This document shows, piece after piece, positions 18,860-27,798 of a stretch of DNA of 64,000 nt. Each line of letters starts with the position of its first letter. The first letter of the stretch is position 1. The translations under genes were made by a program, and so were the position numbers. The stretch comes from Paracoccus onubensis (GTDB lineage Bacteria; Pseudomonadota; Alphaproteobacteria; Rhodobacterales; Rhodobacteraceae), in assembly GCF_003591515.1 (NCBI RefSeq), contig NZ_QZCG01000004.1, positions 186,001 to 250,000 on the forward strand. The letters run 5' to 3'. The notes beneath the pieces were generated by a model, which was not told the DNA's origin, searched no databases, and worked only from the letters and a program-made list of their open reading frames with translations.

Positions 18860-19238
18860 TTTTGCAGCAAGGCCGTTTAGGTGCTCTTTGCAGATCCCGT
18901 TATTCCCCAACCGGCGACCTTCTCCGCCACCATTTTTGGGCGGCCACGGGGTTGTGGATTGGGCAGTCGGCGGTCAGCCATTCGGGACCCAATGCCGTCG
19001 GCTTCGCCATGAGATTAAACGATCCTTCAACCTCCACGCGTCCTGCCACTTGTCAACGCAATTGACGCCCTGTTAAAGTTTCAGCCCGACGCACGGCCGG
19101 AAAATCCTGCAACAACGGATATAAATAGCTGATAATAATGAATTTAAAAGGTCGCCGCACAATATCTCAGCAAAATGAGCAACGGGTCTGTCCACGCTCG
19201 AAAACCATCGGGATTCCGCAGTCTCAATACGGACAATC
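18860..19238. other. Gene-poor stretch upstream of ugd
   Basis: No recognisable gene, RNA or mobile element. The right end turns AT-rich (around 19120-19145, with ATAAATAGCTGATAATAATG), which could be a promoter for ugd. A 34-codon ORF (19138-19242, starting MNLKGRRTISQQ) ends in an ATGA overlap with a 43-codon ORF that in turn overlaps ugd the same way. No Shine-Dalgarno is seen for the 34-codon ORF. No convincing terminator for the aldehyde dehydrogenase was found; only a weak CCGCC/GGCGG pair around 18920-18940. Confidence 0.5.
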
Positions 19239-19370
19239 ATGACAAAACCGATTGATATCGCGCAACGCGACCGATTACAGGTGCGGAACGCGGCCCCCAA
19301 ATCGCCTTGGATGCGTTGGCTCTGCGATAGCAGCTATCGCGTGATCAGTCAGAAGGCGACAAAGAGATGA
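19239..19370 (+). CDS. Possible 43-aa ORF overlapping the ugd start
   Basis: A 43-codon frame starting [17 protein letters not shown] and containing [14 protein letters not shown]. Its TGA overlaps the ugd ATG as ATGA. No family is recognised and there is no strong Shine-Dalgarno, only a weak ACGGA. It could be a leader that couples ribosomes to ugd, a small basic protein, or coincidence. The ATG-to-ATG chain with the preceding 34-codon frame is the only reason to list it. Confidence 0.22.
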   Translation: MTKPIDIAQRDRLQVRNAAPKSPWMRWLCDSSYRVISQKATKR

Positions 19371-20572
19371 ACAACGAAAAAACCGCCTCGCCGGGCCCCA
19401 TACCTACCGCCATTGCCGTGGCAGGGCTTGGTTACGTCGGTCTCTCCAACGCAGTGCTGCTGGCGCAGCAACACGATGTGCGCGCCTTTGATATCGATCC
19501 GGCCCGGGTGAATATGGTCAATAATCGCCAATCGCCCATCGAAGACCCGGATATCTCGGAATTCATGGCCAACAGGCCGCTGAACCTGACCTCCACGACC
19601 GATGCCATGCAGGCTATGGAAGGCGTCGAATTCGTGATCGTCGCGACGCCAACCAATTATGATCCCCGGACCAATCGCTTCGACACCTCGACCGTCGAGG
19701 CGGTCATAGCCGATGCGCGCAGGCTTGCGCCCGATGCCACCATCATCATCAAATCGACCGTGCCGGTGGGTTTCACGGCCCGGATGCGGGAAGAAACCGG
19801 TTTCGACAATCTCATCTTCGTGCCTGAATTCCTGCGTGAAGGCCGGGCACTTTACGACAATCTTCATCCTTCGCGAATCGTGGTCGGGGATCATGGCGAT
19901 CCGGCGCGACGCTTTGCCGATCTGATGGTCGAGGGCGCGATCTGCAAGGATATGCCCGTGCTGTTCACCGGCCCCACCGAGGCCGAGGCGATCAAGCTGT
20001 TCTCGAACACCTATCTCGCCCTGCGCGTTGCCTATTTCAACGAGTTGGACAGCTACGCCTTACGCTTTGGCCTGAGCACGCGCGAGATTGTCGAGGGTGT
20101 GAGCCTCGATCCCCGTATCGGCAGCCATTACAACAATCCCAGCTTTGGTTATGGCGGATATTGCCTGCCCAAGGACACCAAACAGCTTCTGGCCAATTAC
20201 GAGGATGTTCCCCAAAACCTGATCTCGGCTATCGTGCAATCGAACACGACACGGAAGGATTTCATCGCTGAAAGGATCGTCGAGCTGAGGCCACGCGTGG
20301 TCGGCGTCTACCGGCTGGTGATGAAGGCCGGCTCGGATAATTTCCGTGACAGTTCCATTCAGGGGATCATGAAGCGGATCAAGGCCAAGGGGATCGAAGT
20401 CATCGTGTATGAACCGGTGCTGAAGGAGGATTTGTTTTTCAACAGCCGGGTTATCCGCGATCTGGACGCCTTCAAGGCAGAGGCCGACCTGATCCTTGCC
20501 AATCGCCGGACGGATGTGCTGGCAGATGTGGCGGAAAAGGTCTTTACGCGCGATCTTTTCGGGTCGGACTAA
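19367..20572 (+). CDS. ugd: UDP-glucose 6-dehydrogenase family nucleotide-sugar dehydrogenase
   Basis: Oxidises a UDP-sugar (usually UDP-glucose to UDP-glucuronate) in two NAD-dependent steps for polysaccharide synthesis. The 401-aa product has the Rossmann motif [16 protein letters not shown], the KSTVPVGFT and FVPEFLREG blocks, and catalytic C266 in [13 protein letters not shown]. Length matches the short bacterial Ugd type. It follows a gene-poor AT-rich region and ends 18 bp before aroQ. Its role is probably in capsule or LPS sugar supply, together with the glycosyltransferases at 40-42 kb, though they are not linked. Confidence 0.9.
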   Translation: MNNEKTASPGPIPTAIAVAGLGYVGLSNAVLLAQQHDVRAFDIDPARVNMVNNRQSPIEDPDISEFMANRPLNLTSTTDAMQAMEGVEFVIVATPTNYDPRTNRFDTSTVEAVIADARRLAPDATIIIKSTVPVGFTARMREETGFDNLIFVPEFLREGRALYDNLHPSRIVVGDHGDPARRFADLMVEGAICKDMPVLFTGPTEAEAIKLFSNTYLALRVAYFNELDSYALRFGLSTREIVEGVSLDPRIGSHYNNPSFGYGGYCLPKDTKQLLANYEDVPQNLISAIVQSNTTRKDFIAERIVELRPRVVGVYRLVMKAGSDNFRDSSIQGIMKRIKAKGIEVIVYEPVLKEDLFFNSRVIRDLDAFKAEADLILANRRTDVLADVAEKVFTRDLFGSD

Positions 20573-20590
20573 AGACAACGGAGGGGAAGA

Positions 20591-21022
20591 ATGGCTGTGA
20601 TCTATGTGCTGAACGGGCCGAACCTGAATCTGCTGGGCAAGCGTCAGCCCGAAATCTACGGGCGCGATACGCTTGAGGATGTGGAACTGCTGTGCCGCGA
20701 CGTGGCCGGTGACCATGAGATCCGTTGCCTGCAATCGAACTGGGAAGGCCAGATCATCGACTGGATTCACGAAGCGCGCGAACAGGCGGCGGCAATCGTC
20801 ATCAATCCAGGCGCATTGACGCATACCTCGGTTGCCGTACTGGATGCGCTGAACGCCTTTGACGGCCCTGTATTCGAGATTCATATCAGCCAGGTGCACA
20901 AGCGCGAGGCATTCCGCCATCATTCCTATGTCTCGCTGCGCGCCGACGGGGTGATTGCGGGTCTCGGAATCGAGGGTTACGCCGCAGCGGTGCGGCGCGC
21001 GGTTATGCTGATCGGGGACTGA
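20591..21022 (+). CDS. aroQ: Type II 3-dehydroquinate dehydratase
   Basis: Third step of the shikimate pathway: removes water from 3-dehydroquinate. The 143-aa product is the typical dodecameric AroQ length. Family motifs [16 protein letters not shown] (with the catalytic Tyr at its end), [24 protein letters not shown] and the His-bearing [11 protein letters not shown] are all present. A GGAGGGG element precedes the ATG. Probably read with ugd, 18 bp upstream, though the two are functionally unrelated. Confidence 0.95.
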   Translation: MAVIYVLNGPNLNLLGKRQPEIYGRDTLEDVELLCRDVAGDHEIRCLQSNWEGQIIDWIHEAREQAAAIVINPGALTHTSVAVLDALNAFDGPVFEIHISQVHKREAFRHHSYVSLRADGVIAGLGIEGYAAAVRRAVMLIGD

Positions 21023-21105
21023 GTGCGGGGCGACGTGGCAGGGCGGATCGATGATATGCGGCTGCATCAAGGTCCCCGCGCAAGGCCAATATATGGGAGC
21101 CTCTG

Positions 21106-22320
21106 ATGACCGCATTTCACCTTGACAACCGGGTCGCCCGCCATCTTTTCCTTGACCGTCACGCCTTGATTGAACCGCCGACCGGTCCCGCCGGCGCCGC
21201 CGAAATGCAAGCACTGATCGAACGGCTTGGCTTTGTTCAGGTGGACAGCGTGCAGACCGTCGCCCGCGCCCATCACATGATCCTGTGGTCACGCAGGCAG
21301 CGTTATCGCCCGGCGACCCTTGCACGCCTGCTGGAACGCGACCGCAGCATCTTCGAAAACTGGACCCATGATGCCGCCGTGATCCCGACACGGTACTTCC
21401 GCTATTGGCACGAGAAATTTCACCGCAGCCGCAAGCGCATGGAAGAACGCTGGCCGAGATGGCAGGGCGATGCCTTTATGGGCGAATGCGATGAGGTGCT
21501 GAATCGTATTGCACGGCACGGCCCCCTCTCTGCCGGTGAAGCAGGGGATGGCAAGGCAGGGAACGGGGGTGGCTGGTGGGAATGGCATCCCGCCAAGGCT
21601 GCGCTGGAATATCTGTGGCGCAGCGGCAGGCTTGCCATAGCGAAGCGCGAAGGATTCCGCAAATTCTACGACCTGACAGAGAAGGTCATACCCGAACTGC
21701 ATCGCGCAGCCGAGGAAAACGGCGTGACGCTGGAATGGGCCTGCAGTGCGGCCATCGACCGGTTGGGCTTTGCCACCCATGGCGAGATTGCCGCCTTCTG
21801 GGATGTGTTTTCCCCTGCCGAAGTCCGCGACTGGTGCATGTCCGAAATCGCCGCCGGACGTCTGATTGAGGGGCGTTTCATGGGGGCCGATGGTCGCCTT
21901 TGGCGCAGCTATGCCCGTCCGGACATCATGGAAGCCGCCGCGCGAACCCCCGAACCTCCGTCGACGCGCATCCGTATCCTGTCGCCTTTCGATCCGGCGC
22001 TGCGCGATCGCAGGCGGGCCGAGCGGTTGTTCGGCTTTCGTTATCGCATCGAAATTTTTGTTCCCGAGCCCAAACGGACATATGGCTATTATGTCTTTCC
22101 GGTCATGGAAGGAGCGCGCCTGATCGGGCGTATCGATGCGAAAGCCCTGCGCGATAGGGATTGCCTGTCCGTACGTGCCTTTTGGCCCGAAGCCGGAATC
22201 GCAATGGGCAAGGCACGGATCGCGCGGCTCGAGGCGGAACTTGAACGGCTTGCCCGGTTCTCGGGCTGCGCGGCGGTCGAATTCACTGATGGCTGGCAAC
22301 GCGATACGGTACCGGCATAA
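21106..22320 (+). CDS. YcaQ/AlkX-family DNA glycosylase (winged-helix, HTH_42)
   Basis: A 404-aa protein of the YcaQ family (Pfam HTH_42), which repairs interstrand cross-links and bulky alkylated bases. The N-terminal FVQVDSVQTVARAHHMILWSR holds the QxD motif implicated in catalysis, and WEWHPAKAALEYLWRSGRLA and RLIGRIDAKALRD are family blocks. It stands alone on the + strand, 83 bp after aroQ, and ends at a hairpin terminator before the convergent clpB. The GDGKAGNGGGWW stretch around residues 148-160 is a Gly-rich insertion. Exact repair substrate is unknown for this subgroup. Confidence 0.85.
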   Translation: MTAFHLDNRVARHLFLDRHALIEPPTGPAGAAEMQALIERLGFVQVDSVQTVARAHHMILWSRRQRYRPATLARLLERDRSIFENWTHDAAVIPTRYFRYWHEKFHRSRKRMEERWPRWQGDAFMGECDEVLNRIARHGPLSAGEAGDGKAGNGGGWWEWHPAKAALEYLWRSGRLAIAKREGFRKFYDLTEKVIPELHRAAEENGVTLEWACSAAIDRLGFATHGEIAAFWDVFSPAEVRDWCMSEIAAGRLIEGRFMGADGRLWRSYARPDIMEAAARTPEPPSTRIRILSPFDPALRDRRRAERLFGFRYRIEIFVPEPKRTYGYYVFPVMEGARLIGRIDAKALRDRDCLSVRAFWPEAGIAMGKARIARLEAELERLARFSGCAAVEFTDGWQRDTVPA

Positions 22321-22359
22321 CCGACCGCGAGGGACATCCAAGGATTCCCGGATAAGGTT

Positions 22360-22389
22360 CGGGGAGGACAGATCGCCCTCCCCGGTTTT
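22360..22389 (+). terminator. Rho-independent terminator after the ycaQ-like gene
   Basis: An 8-bp perfect stem, CGGGGAGG (22360-22367) with CCTCCCCG (22377-22384), loop of 9, followed by G and TTTT. It lies between the convergent ycaQ-like gene and clpB. Confidence 0.65.
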
Positions 22390-22392
22390 CAT

Positions 22393-25032
22393 TCAGTGCA
22401 GGGTCGCTTCGGATTTCGGCCCTTCACCGACCGCCCCAAGCCGATGCCCGGCATGCCCGACACGATTGCCGACCAGCAGCCCGTCATCGCTTGCACTGAC
22501 CTGAATGGTCTGCCCGTCCAGAACCTCGCCGGACAAAAGCAGCTCCGCCAGCGGGTCCTGCAAGGCACGCTGAATCACACGTTTGAGCGGCCGGGCACCG
22601 AAGACCGGATCATAGCCCTGATCGGCCAGCCATTTGCGGGCATCCTCGTCCAGTTCAAGCGTGATCTTGCGGCCTGCCAGACGCGCCTCCAGCCGCTCAA
22701 GCTGGATGCTGACGATACCGTCCATATTCTCGCGCGTCAGGCGGCGGAAGATGATGATCTCATCCAGCCGGTTCAGGAATTCGGGACGGAAATGCGCCCG
22801 CACCGCTTCCATCACCTGATGGCGGGCATCGCTGGAATCCGCCTCCTCGGGCAGGGTCGAGAGCGCCCCCGATCCAAGATTCGAGGTCAGGATGATCAGC
22901 GTCTGCTTGAAATCCACGACCCGGCCCTGTCCGTCGGTAAGCTTCCCGTCGTCAAGAACCTGCAACAGCACGTTGAACACATCGGGATGCGCCTTTTCGA
23001 CCTCATCGAACAGGATCACCTGATAAGGACGGCGGCGGACCGCCTCGGTCAATACGCCGCCCTCATCATAGCCGACATAGCCCGGAGGCGCACCGATCAG
23101 GCGGGCGACCGAGTGTTTCTCCATGAATTCCGACATATCGATGCGGACCATGGCCTGATCGTCATCGAACAGGTAATCGGCCAGCGCCTTGGTCAACTCG
23201 GTCTTGCCGACACCGGTGGGGCCAAGGAACAGGAAGGATCCAAGCGGGCGGTTCTCGTCATTCAACCCGGCGCGCGCGCGACGCACGGCATTGGAGACCG
23301 CGGTGACGGCTTCCGACTGACCAATCACGCGAGCGGTCAGTTCTTCCTCCATTTTCAGCAACTTGTCGCGCTCACCTTCAAGCATCTTGGAGGTCGGAAT
23401 ACCGGTCCAGCGCTCGACCACTTCAGCGATCTGTTCGGGGCGCACGGCCTCTTCGACCATCGGCCCGCTTTCCTCGGATTCGTCGGCCTGCGCCAACTGC
23501 TTTTCGAGATCCGGTATGATACCATAGGACAACTCACCCGCGCGGGCCAGATTGCCCTCGCGTTTGGCCTGATCCAGTTCGGCCCGCGCCCGGTCCAACT
23601 GCTCTTTCAGGCTGCGTGAGCCCTCAAGCCGGTCACGCTCCGCCTGCCAGCGGGCGGTCATCCCGGCGCTGCGTTCCTGAAGGTCCGACAGTTCCTTTTC
23701 AAGCGTCTCCAACCGGTCTTTGCTGGCCGCGTCATCCTCTTTCTTCAAGGCTTCCGCCTCGATCTGCAATTGCAGGATCTGGCGGTCCAGCGCATCGAGT
23801 TCCTCGGGCTTGCTATCCACCTCCATCCGCAGGCGGCTGGCAGCCTCGTCCACAAGGTCTATGGCCTTGTCGGGCAGGAAGCGGTCAGTGATGTAACGGT
23901 TCGACAATTGCGCGGCAGCGACCAGCGCGGCGTCACTGATGCGGACACCGTGATGAAGTTCGTATTTTTCCTTGATCCCGCGCAGGATGCTGATCGTGTC
24001 GGCAACCGTCGGCTCCACGATCATCACAGGCTGGAAGCGCCGGGCAAGTGCCGCGTCCTTCTCGATATATTTCCGATACTCGTCCAGCGTGGTGGCGCCA
24101 ATGCAATGCAACTCCCCCCGTGCAAGCGCCGGCTTGATCAGGTTCGCGGCGTCCATCGCGCCATCCGTCTTGCCCGCGCCGACAAGCGTGTGCAATTCGT
24201 CGATGAACAGCACGATTTCACCAGCTGCGGCCTCGATTTCCTTCAGGATCGCCTTCAGCCGCTCCTCGAATTCGCCGCGATATTTGCTCCCGGCGATCAA
24301 CGCGCCCATATCCAGAGCCATCAATCGCTTGTCACGCAGGGATTCAGGCACGTCGCCGTCGATGATACGCAGCGCCAGCCCCTCGGCGATCGCGGTCTTG
24401 CCCACGCCCGGCTCGCCGATCAGCACCGGGTTGTTCTTGGTGCGACGGCTGAGAACCTGCATGGCGCGGCGGATTTCCTCGTCACGGCCGATGATCGGAT
24501 CGATCTTGCCCTGCTCGGCGGCCTCGGTCAGGTCGCGGGCATATTTCTTGAGTGCCTCGTAGCTGTCCTCGGCACTCGCCGAATCCGCCGTGCGTCCCTT
24601 GCGCAGATCGTTGATCGCAGAGTTCAGCTTTTGCGGTGTCACCGCTCCGGCCTCAAGCGCATCCTTGGCATTGGTATTCACCATGGCCAAAGCCATCAGC
24701 ACGCGCTCGGCAGGAACGAAACTGTCGCCCGCCTTCTTGGCCAGTTTCTCGGCCTCATCCAGCACGCGGACCATCGAAGGGTCGACATAGACCTGCCCTT
24801 CGCCGCCGCTGACCTTGGGAAGCTTCGCAACCGCCTGATCCACAGCCTCGGCGACACGCCGGGCGTCGCCACCCGCGCGGTTGATCAGGTTCGAGGCAAG
24901 CCCCTGATCGTCATCCATCAATGCTTTCAGCAGATGTTCGGGAACGACCCGCTGATTTCCCTCGCGGATCGCAATGGTTTGCGCGGCTTGCAGGAACCCG
25001 CGCGACCGTTCCGTGAACTTTTCCATGTTCAT
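22393..25032 (-). CDS. clpB: ATP-dependent disaggregase ClpB
   Basis: Hsp104-type hexameric AAA+ disaggregase that works with DnaK to rescue aggregated proteins. About 879 aa: N-terminal Clp_N repeats, first ATPase domain with GEPGVGKTA and [20 protein letters not shown], a coiled-coil middle domain (about 390-530, rich in EAL/KEL repeats), then the second ATPase with [10 protein letters not shown] and [12 protein letters not shown]. The start [13 protein letters not shown] is at 25032, 9 nt after AGGAG; an alternative ATG at 25038 is only 3 nt from it. A near-perfect heat-shock sigma-factor promoter lies upstream. Confidence 0.97.
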   Translation of the reverse strand: MNMEKFTERSRGFLQAAQTIAIREGNQRVVPEHLLKALMDDDQGLASNLINRAGGDARRVAEAVDQAVAKLPKVSGGEGQVYVDPSMVRVLDEAEKLAKKAGDSFVPAERVLMALAMVNTNAKDALEAGAVTPQKLNSAINDLRKGRTADSASAEDSYEALKKYARDLTEAAEQGKIDPIIGRDEEIRRAMQVLSRRTKNNPVLIGEPGVGKTAIAEGLALRIIDGDVPESLRDKRLMALDMGALIAGSKYRGEFEERLKAILKEIEAAAGEIVLFIDELHTLVGAGKTDGAMDAANLIKPALARGELHCIGATTLDEYRKYIEKDAALARRFQPVMIVEPTVADTISILRGIKEKYELHHGVRISDAALVAAAQLSNRYITDRFLPDKAIDLVDEAASRLRMEVDSKPEELDALDRQILQLQIEAEALKKEDDAASKDRLETLEKELSDLQERSAGMTARWQAERDRLEGSRSLKEQLDRARAELDQAKREGNLARAGELSYGIIPDLEKQLAQADESEESGPMVEEAVRPEQIAEVVERWTGIPTSKMLEGERDKLLKMEEELTARVIGQSEAVTAVSNAVRRARAGLNDENRPLGSFLFLGPTGVGKTELTKALADYLFDDDQAMVRIDMSEFMEKHSVARLIGAPPGYVGYDEGGVLTEAVRRRPYQVILFDEVEKAHPDVFNVLLQVLDDGKLTDGQGRVVDFKQTLIILTSNLGSGALSTLPEEADSSDARHQVMEAVRAHFRPEFLNRLDEIIIFRRLTRENMDGIVSIQLERLEARLAGRKITLELDEDARKWLADQGYDPVFGARPLKRVIQRALQDPLAELLLSGEVLDGQTIQVSASDDGLLVGNRVGHAGHRLGAVGEGPKSEATLH

Positions 25033-25111
25033 CGGCATATTCTCCTTTTGTTAGCCCCCGAGTTGACAGACGCCCTGTAAAGGCACGCCGCGGTTCGGGT
25101 CTTCGGATAGA

Positions 25112-25139
25112 AGATGGGGAGTATCAGGCTGCTTTCAAG
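25112..25139 (-). promoter_or_regulatory. RpoH (sigma-32) heat-shock promoter of clpB
   Basis: On the minus strand CTTGAAA (25139-25133) and CCCCATCT (25119-25112) are separated by 13 nt, matching the classical sigma-32 consensus (CTTGAAA, 11-16 nt, CCCCATnT). It sits about 75-80 bp upstream of clpB, a well-known member of the heat-shock regulon. The pyrF start lies on the other side. Confidence 0.85.
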
Positions 25140-25191
25140 CCATAAAAACCTGTGCAATAAGAGCGCGATTTGCGGCGGAATTGGGGCGAAG

Positions 25192-25884
25192 ATGGATGAC
25201 AGGCTGATCGTGGCGCTTGACGTGCCGAACGCGATTGCGGGGCTGGAGCTGGCGAAAAAGCTGGGCGATGCCGTGGGGTTCTACAAGATCGGGTTGGGGA
25301 TGCTGACCGGCGGCGGGCTGGCCTTGGCGAATGAGCTGAAACAGGATCACGGCAAGCGCATCTTTCTGGACATGAAACTGTTCGATATCGGCGCCACGGT
25401 CGAGGCAGCCGTGCGCGGATTGGCACAGTTCGATCTGGACTTCCTGACAGTTCACGGCGATCCGCATGTGGTTCGCGCCGCGAAAGAGGGTGCTGCGGGC
25501 AGCAATCTGAAAATCCTTGGCGTCACCATCCTGACCTCGCTGGAACGCGCCGATCTGGACGCAGGGATGATCCGCGAGGGCGATCTGCACGAGATCACCG
25601 TGGAACGCGCGGCCCGAGCATTCGAAGCCGGTGCTGATGGCATCATCTGTTCACCCCGAGAGGCAGCTGCGATCCGCGCCTTACCGGACTCGGGGTTAAT
25701 CGTAACGCCGGGAGTACGGCCCGCAGGCGCCGATCTGGGCGACCAGAAACGGGTTGAAACCCCGGCCAGTGCCATTCGCGCCGGGGCCGATCACATCGTT
25801 GTCGGCCGCCCGGTCTGGAAAGCGGAGGACCCCCGAAAGGCCGCGCGGGATATCCTGGCGGAGATGGCGGCTATCCCGGGATGA
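25192..25884 (+). CDS. pyrF: Orotidine 5'-phosphate decarboxylase
   Basis: Final step of UMP synthesis. The 230-aa product has the catalytic D-x-K-x-x-D arrangement in FLDMKLFDIGAT, the N-terminal LIVALDVP strand and phosphate-binding TPGVRPAG and VVGRPVW. The start at ATG 25192 gives the usual N-terminus MDDRLIVALDVP; the frame extends to 25114 but would run through the clpB heat-shock promoter. Divergent from clpB. Confidence 0.95.
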   Translation: MDDRLIVALDVPNAIAGLELAKKLGDAVGFYKIGLGMLTGGGLALANELKQDHGKRIFLDMKLFDIGATVEAAVRGLAQFDLDFLTVHGDPHVVRAAKEGAAGSNLKILGVTILTSLERADLDAGMIREGDLHEITVERAARAFEAGADGIICSPREAAAIRALPDSGLIVTPGVRPAGADLGDQKRVETPASAIRAGADHIVVGRPVWKAEDPRKAARDILAEMAAIPG

Positions 25885-25971
25885 TAGCCACAGATGGCTG
25901 GCCTCGCCCTGCCCCTGCGCATCCTGCCCCTTATATCGCCAGATCGCCCCAAAACGCCTCCCTCCGTTGCG

Positions 25972-26027
25972 CTTCTTCTTTGTACAAATACCTTGCAGGG
26001 GGTGCGGGGGATGTAAAATCCCCCGCC
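25972..26027 (+). repeat. Dispersed intergenic repeat, copy 1
   Basis: Begins CTTCTTCTTTG, then CAAATACCT and a G-rich hairpin: GCGGGGGAT (26004-26012), loop GTAAA, ATCCCCCGC (26018-26026). A second copy, on the other strand, lies at 49860-49910. It lies downstream of pyrF and of the convergent hflX, consistent with a transcription-ending or mRNA-3'-end element. I recall similar sequences widely in Rhodobacterales genomes; copy number was not measured. Confidence 0.6.
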
Positions 26028-26117
26028 ACGGCGCGGAACGTAATCTCCCCTATAACATGATCAGTTCAACGCGATTCGGCGACATACCGAGGCGGCGGAA
26101 CACCACGCAGGGCGCGC

Positions 26118-27455
26118 TCAGCTATCTTCCGATTTCGCGCCCAGCGAGGCAAAGGCCGATTTCTGGCGCTCCGTCCAGCTCAGATGCAGGCGCAGCCCAT
26201 CCTCTGTGGTTTCTTCCCGCTCGACCACGCCAGCGTCATGCAGCCATGCGCGCCTGCGGCCGTCGGTAAAAGGCAATATCACCGTGTCATGTATTCGCGC
26301 CTCGTCGAGCGCGCGAGTCAGATGCGCCTCGATGGCGGCGGTCAGATCCTGCAATCCTTCACCCGAAAGCGCACTGACCGCCTGCACGCCTTCGGTTCGC
26401 GCATCGGTGCGGCGTAACGCCGCGCGGGTTTCCCCGGACAGGGAATCGATCTTGTTCCAGACCTCGATCAGTTCGACATCCTCGGCCACGCCAAGATTTT
26501 CAAGGATATCGGCGACATCGGCCGCCTGCTCCTCGGTTTCGGGATGGCTGATATCGCGAACATGCAGGATCAGGTCGGCCTCGAGCACCTCTTCCAAAGT
26601 GGCGCGGAAGGCCGCGACCAATTCGGTCGGCAGGTCGGAGATGAAGCCGACCGTATCCGACAGGATAATCTTACGCCCCGAACTGCCACCGCCTGCATCC
26701 GGCAGGCGGATCGCCCGCATGGTGGGATCAAGCGTGGCGAACAGCATGTCCTTGGCCATGACCTCGGCCCCGGTCAACCGGTTGAACAGCGTGGATTTTC
26801 CCGCATTGGTATAGCCCACAAGCGCCACGATGGGATAAGGGACGCGAGCACGGGCGGCGCGATGCAGGCTGCGGGTCCTGACCACCCGCTGAAGCTGCCG
26901 GCGCAGGCGGGTCATCTGCTCGTCGATGGCGCGGCGGTCAGCCTCGATCTGCGTCTCGCCGGGGCCGCCCACGAAGCCAAGGCCGCCACGCTGCCGTTCA
27001 AGGTGGGTCCAGGCCCGCACCAGCCGCGTGCGTTGATAGGAGAGTGCCGCGAGTTCAACCTGCAACACGCCCTCGCGCGTACGCGCCCGATCGGCGAAGA
27101 TTTCCAGAATCAGCCCCGTGCGGTCGAGCAGCTTGACCTTCCAGCGATCTTCGAGATTGCGCTGCTGAACCGGTGTTACCGGCCCGTCGATCAGCACAAG
27201 TTCCACCTCTGCCGCCTCGAGCCTTTCACCGATCTCGGCCAGCTTGCCCTTCCCGAAAAGACTGCCGGGATTGGGTTCGCGCAAGCGTGCCACTTCTTCG
27301 CCGACCATCTCGATTCCCGGCAAGGCATGAGCAAGCGCCACGGCCTCGGCCAGGGCGCGCTCGGGCTCGCGCCTCTGGATCCGGGCGTGACCCAGATCGG
27401 GATGAATCACATAGGCGCGGGTCGGGTTTGCCTCGGTCGGGGCGGGTTCGGCCAA
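26118..27455 (-). CDS. hflX: GTPase HflX
   Basis: Ribosome-associated GTPase that splits stalled 70S ribosomes under stress. The 445-aa product has the HflX N-terminal domain (ARLREPNPGSLFGKGKLAEI, VLIDGPVTPVQQRNLE), GGPGETQIEADRR and the GTPase motifs GYTNAGKST (G1), SDTVGF (G3) and NKID (G4). It starts with TTG at 27455, directly after the hfq TGA (TGATTG, no gap); no upstream ATG is available without entering hfq and the next internal ATG would remove family-conserved residues. The hfq-hflX pair is conserved in proteobacteria. Confidence 0.94.
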   Translation of the reverse strand: MAEPAPTEANPTRAYVIHPDLGHARIQRREPERALAEAVALAHALPGIEMVGEEVARLREPNPGSLFGKGKLAEIGERLEAAEVELVLIDGPVTPVQQRNLEDRWKVKLLDRTGLILEIFADRARTREGVLQVELAALSYQRTRLVRAWTHLERQRGGLGFVGGPGETQIEADRRAIDEQMTRLRRQLQRVVRTRSLHRAARARVPYPIVALVGYTNAGKSTLFNRLTGAEVMAKDMLFATLDPTMRAIRLPDAGGGSSGRKIILSDTVGFISDLPTELVAAFRATLEEVLEADLILHVRDISHPETEEQAADVADILENLGVAEDVELIEVWNKIDSLSGETRAALRRTDARTEGVQAVSALSGEGLQDLTAAIEAHLTRALDEARIHDTVILPFTDGRRRAWLHDAGVVEREETTEDGLRLHLSWTERQKSAFASLGAKSEDS

Positions 27456-27689
27456 TCAATCCTCGCCTTCGTAAAGCGAGATCGGCTGGCCCGGCATGAT
27501 CGTGCTGATCGCGTGCTTGTAGACAAGCTGGGACTGCCCGTCACGGCGCAGGAGAACGCAGAAATTGTCGAACCAGGTAATGACGCCCTGCAATTTGACA
27601 CCATTGATCAGAAATACCGTAACCGGCACCTTGGCCTTGCGGACATGATTGAGAAAGGCGTCCTGCAGGTTTTGCTTATCGTTGGCCAT
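27456..27689 (-). CDS. hfq: RNA chaperone Hfq
   Basis: Hexameric Sm-like RNA chaperone mediating sRNA-mRNA pairing. The 77-aa product is the short alphaproteobacterial form without the long C-terminal tail. Sm1 ([34 protein letters not shown]) and Sm2 ([10 protein letters not shown]) motifs are intact, including the YKHA uridine-binding segment. It is immediately followed by hflX, whose TTG start abuts its stop. Confidence 0.97.
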   Translation of the reverse strand: MANDKQNLQDAFLNHVRKAKVPVTVFLINGVKLQGVITWFDNFCVLLRRDGQSQLVYKHAISTIMPGQPISLYEGED

Positions 27690-27798
27690 TTGAGTTTCCA
27701 GTACGTTTCTTGGGTTCGGGCATTAATTAACATTTATGCGAGCGCCGCAAGGCTTGCAAGCAAACTGCATCCGCATCCGAAGCAAGGCTTTCCATCCG

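Noticed and set aside
23770..25080. 436-aa and other open frames antisense to clpB
   Set aside because: No recognisable motifs and covered by ClpB domains on the other strand.
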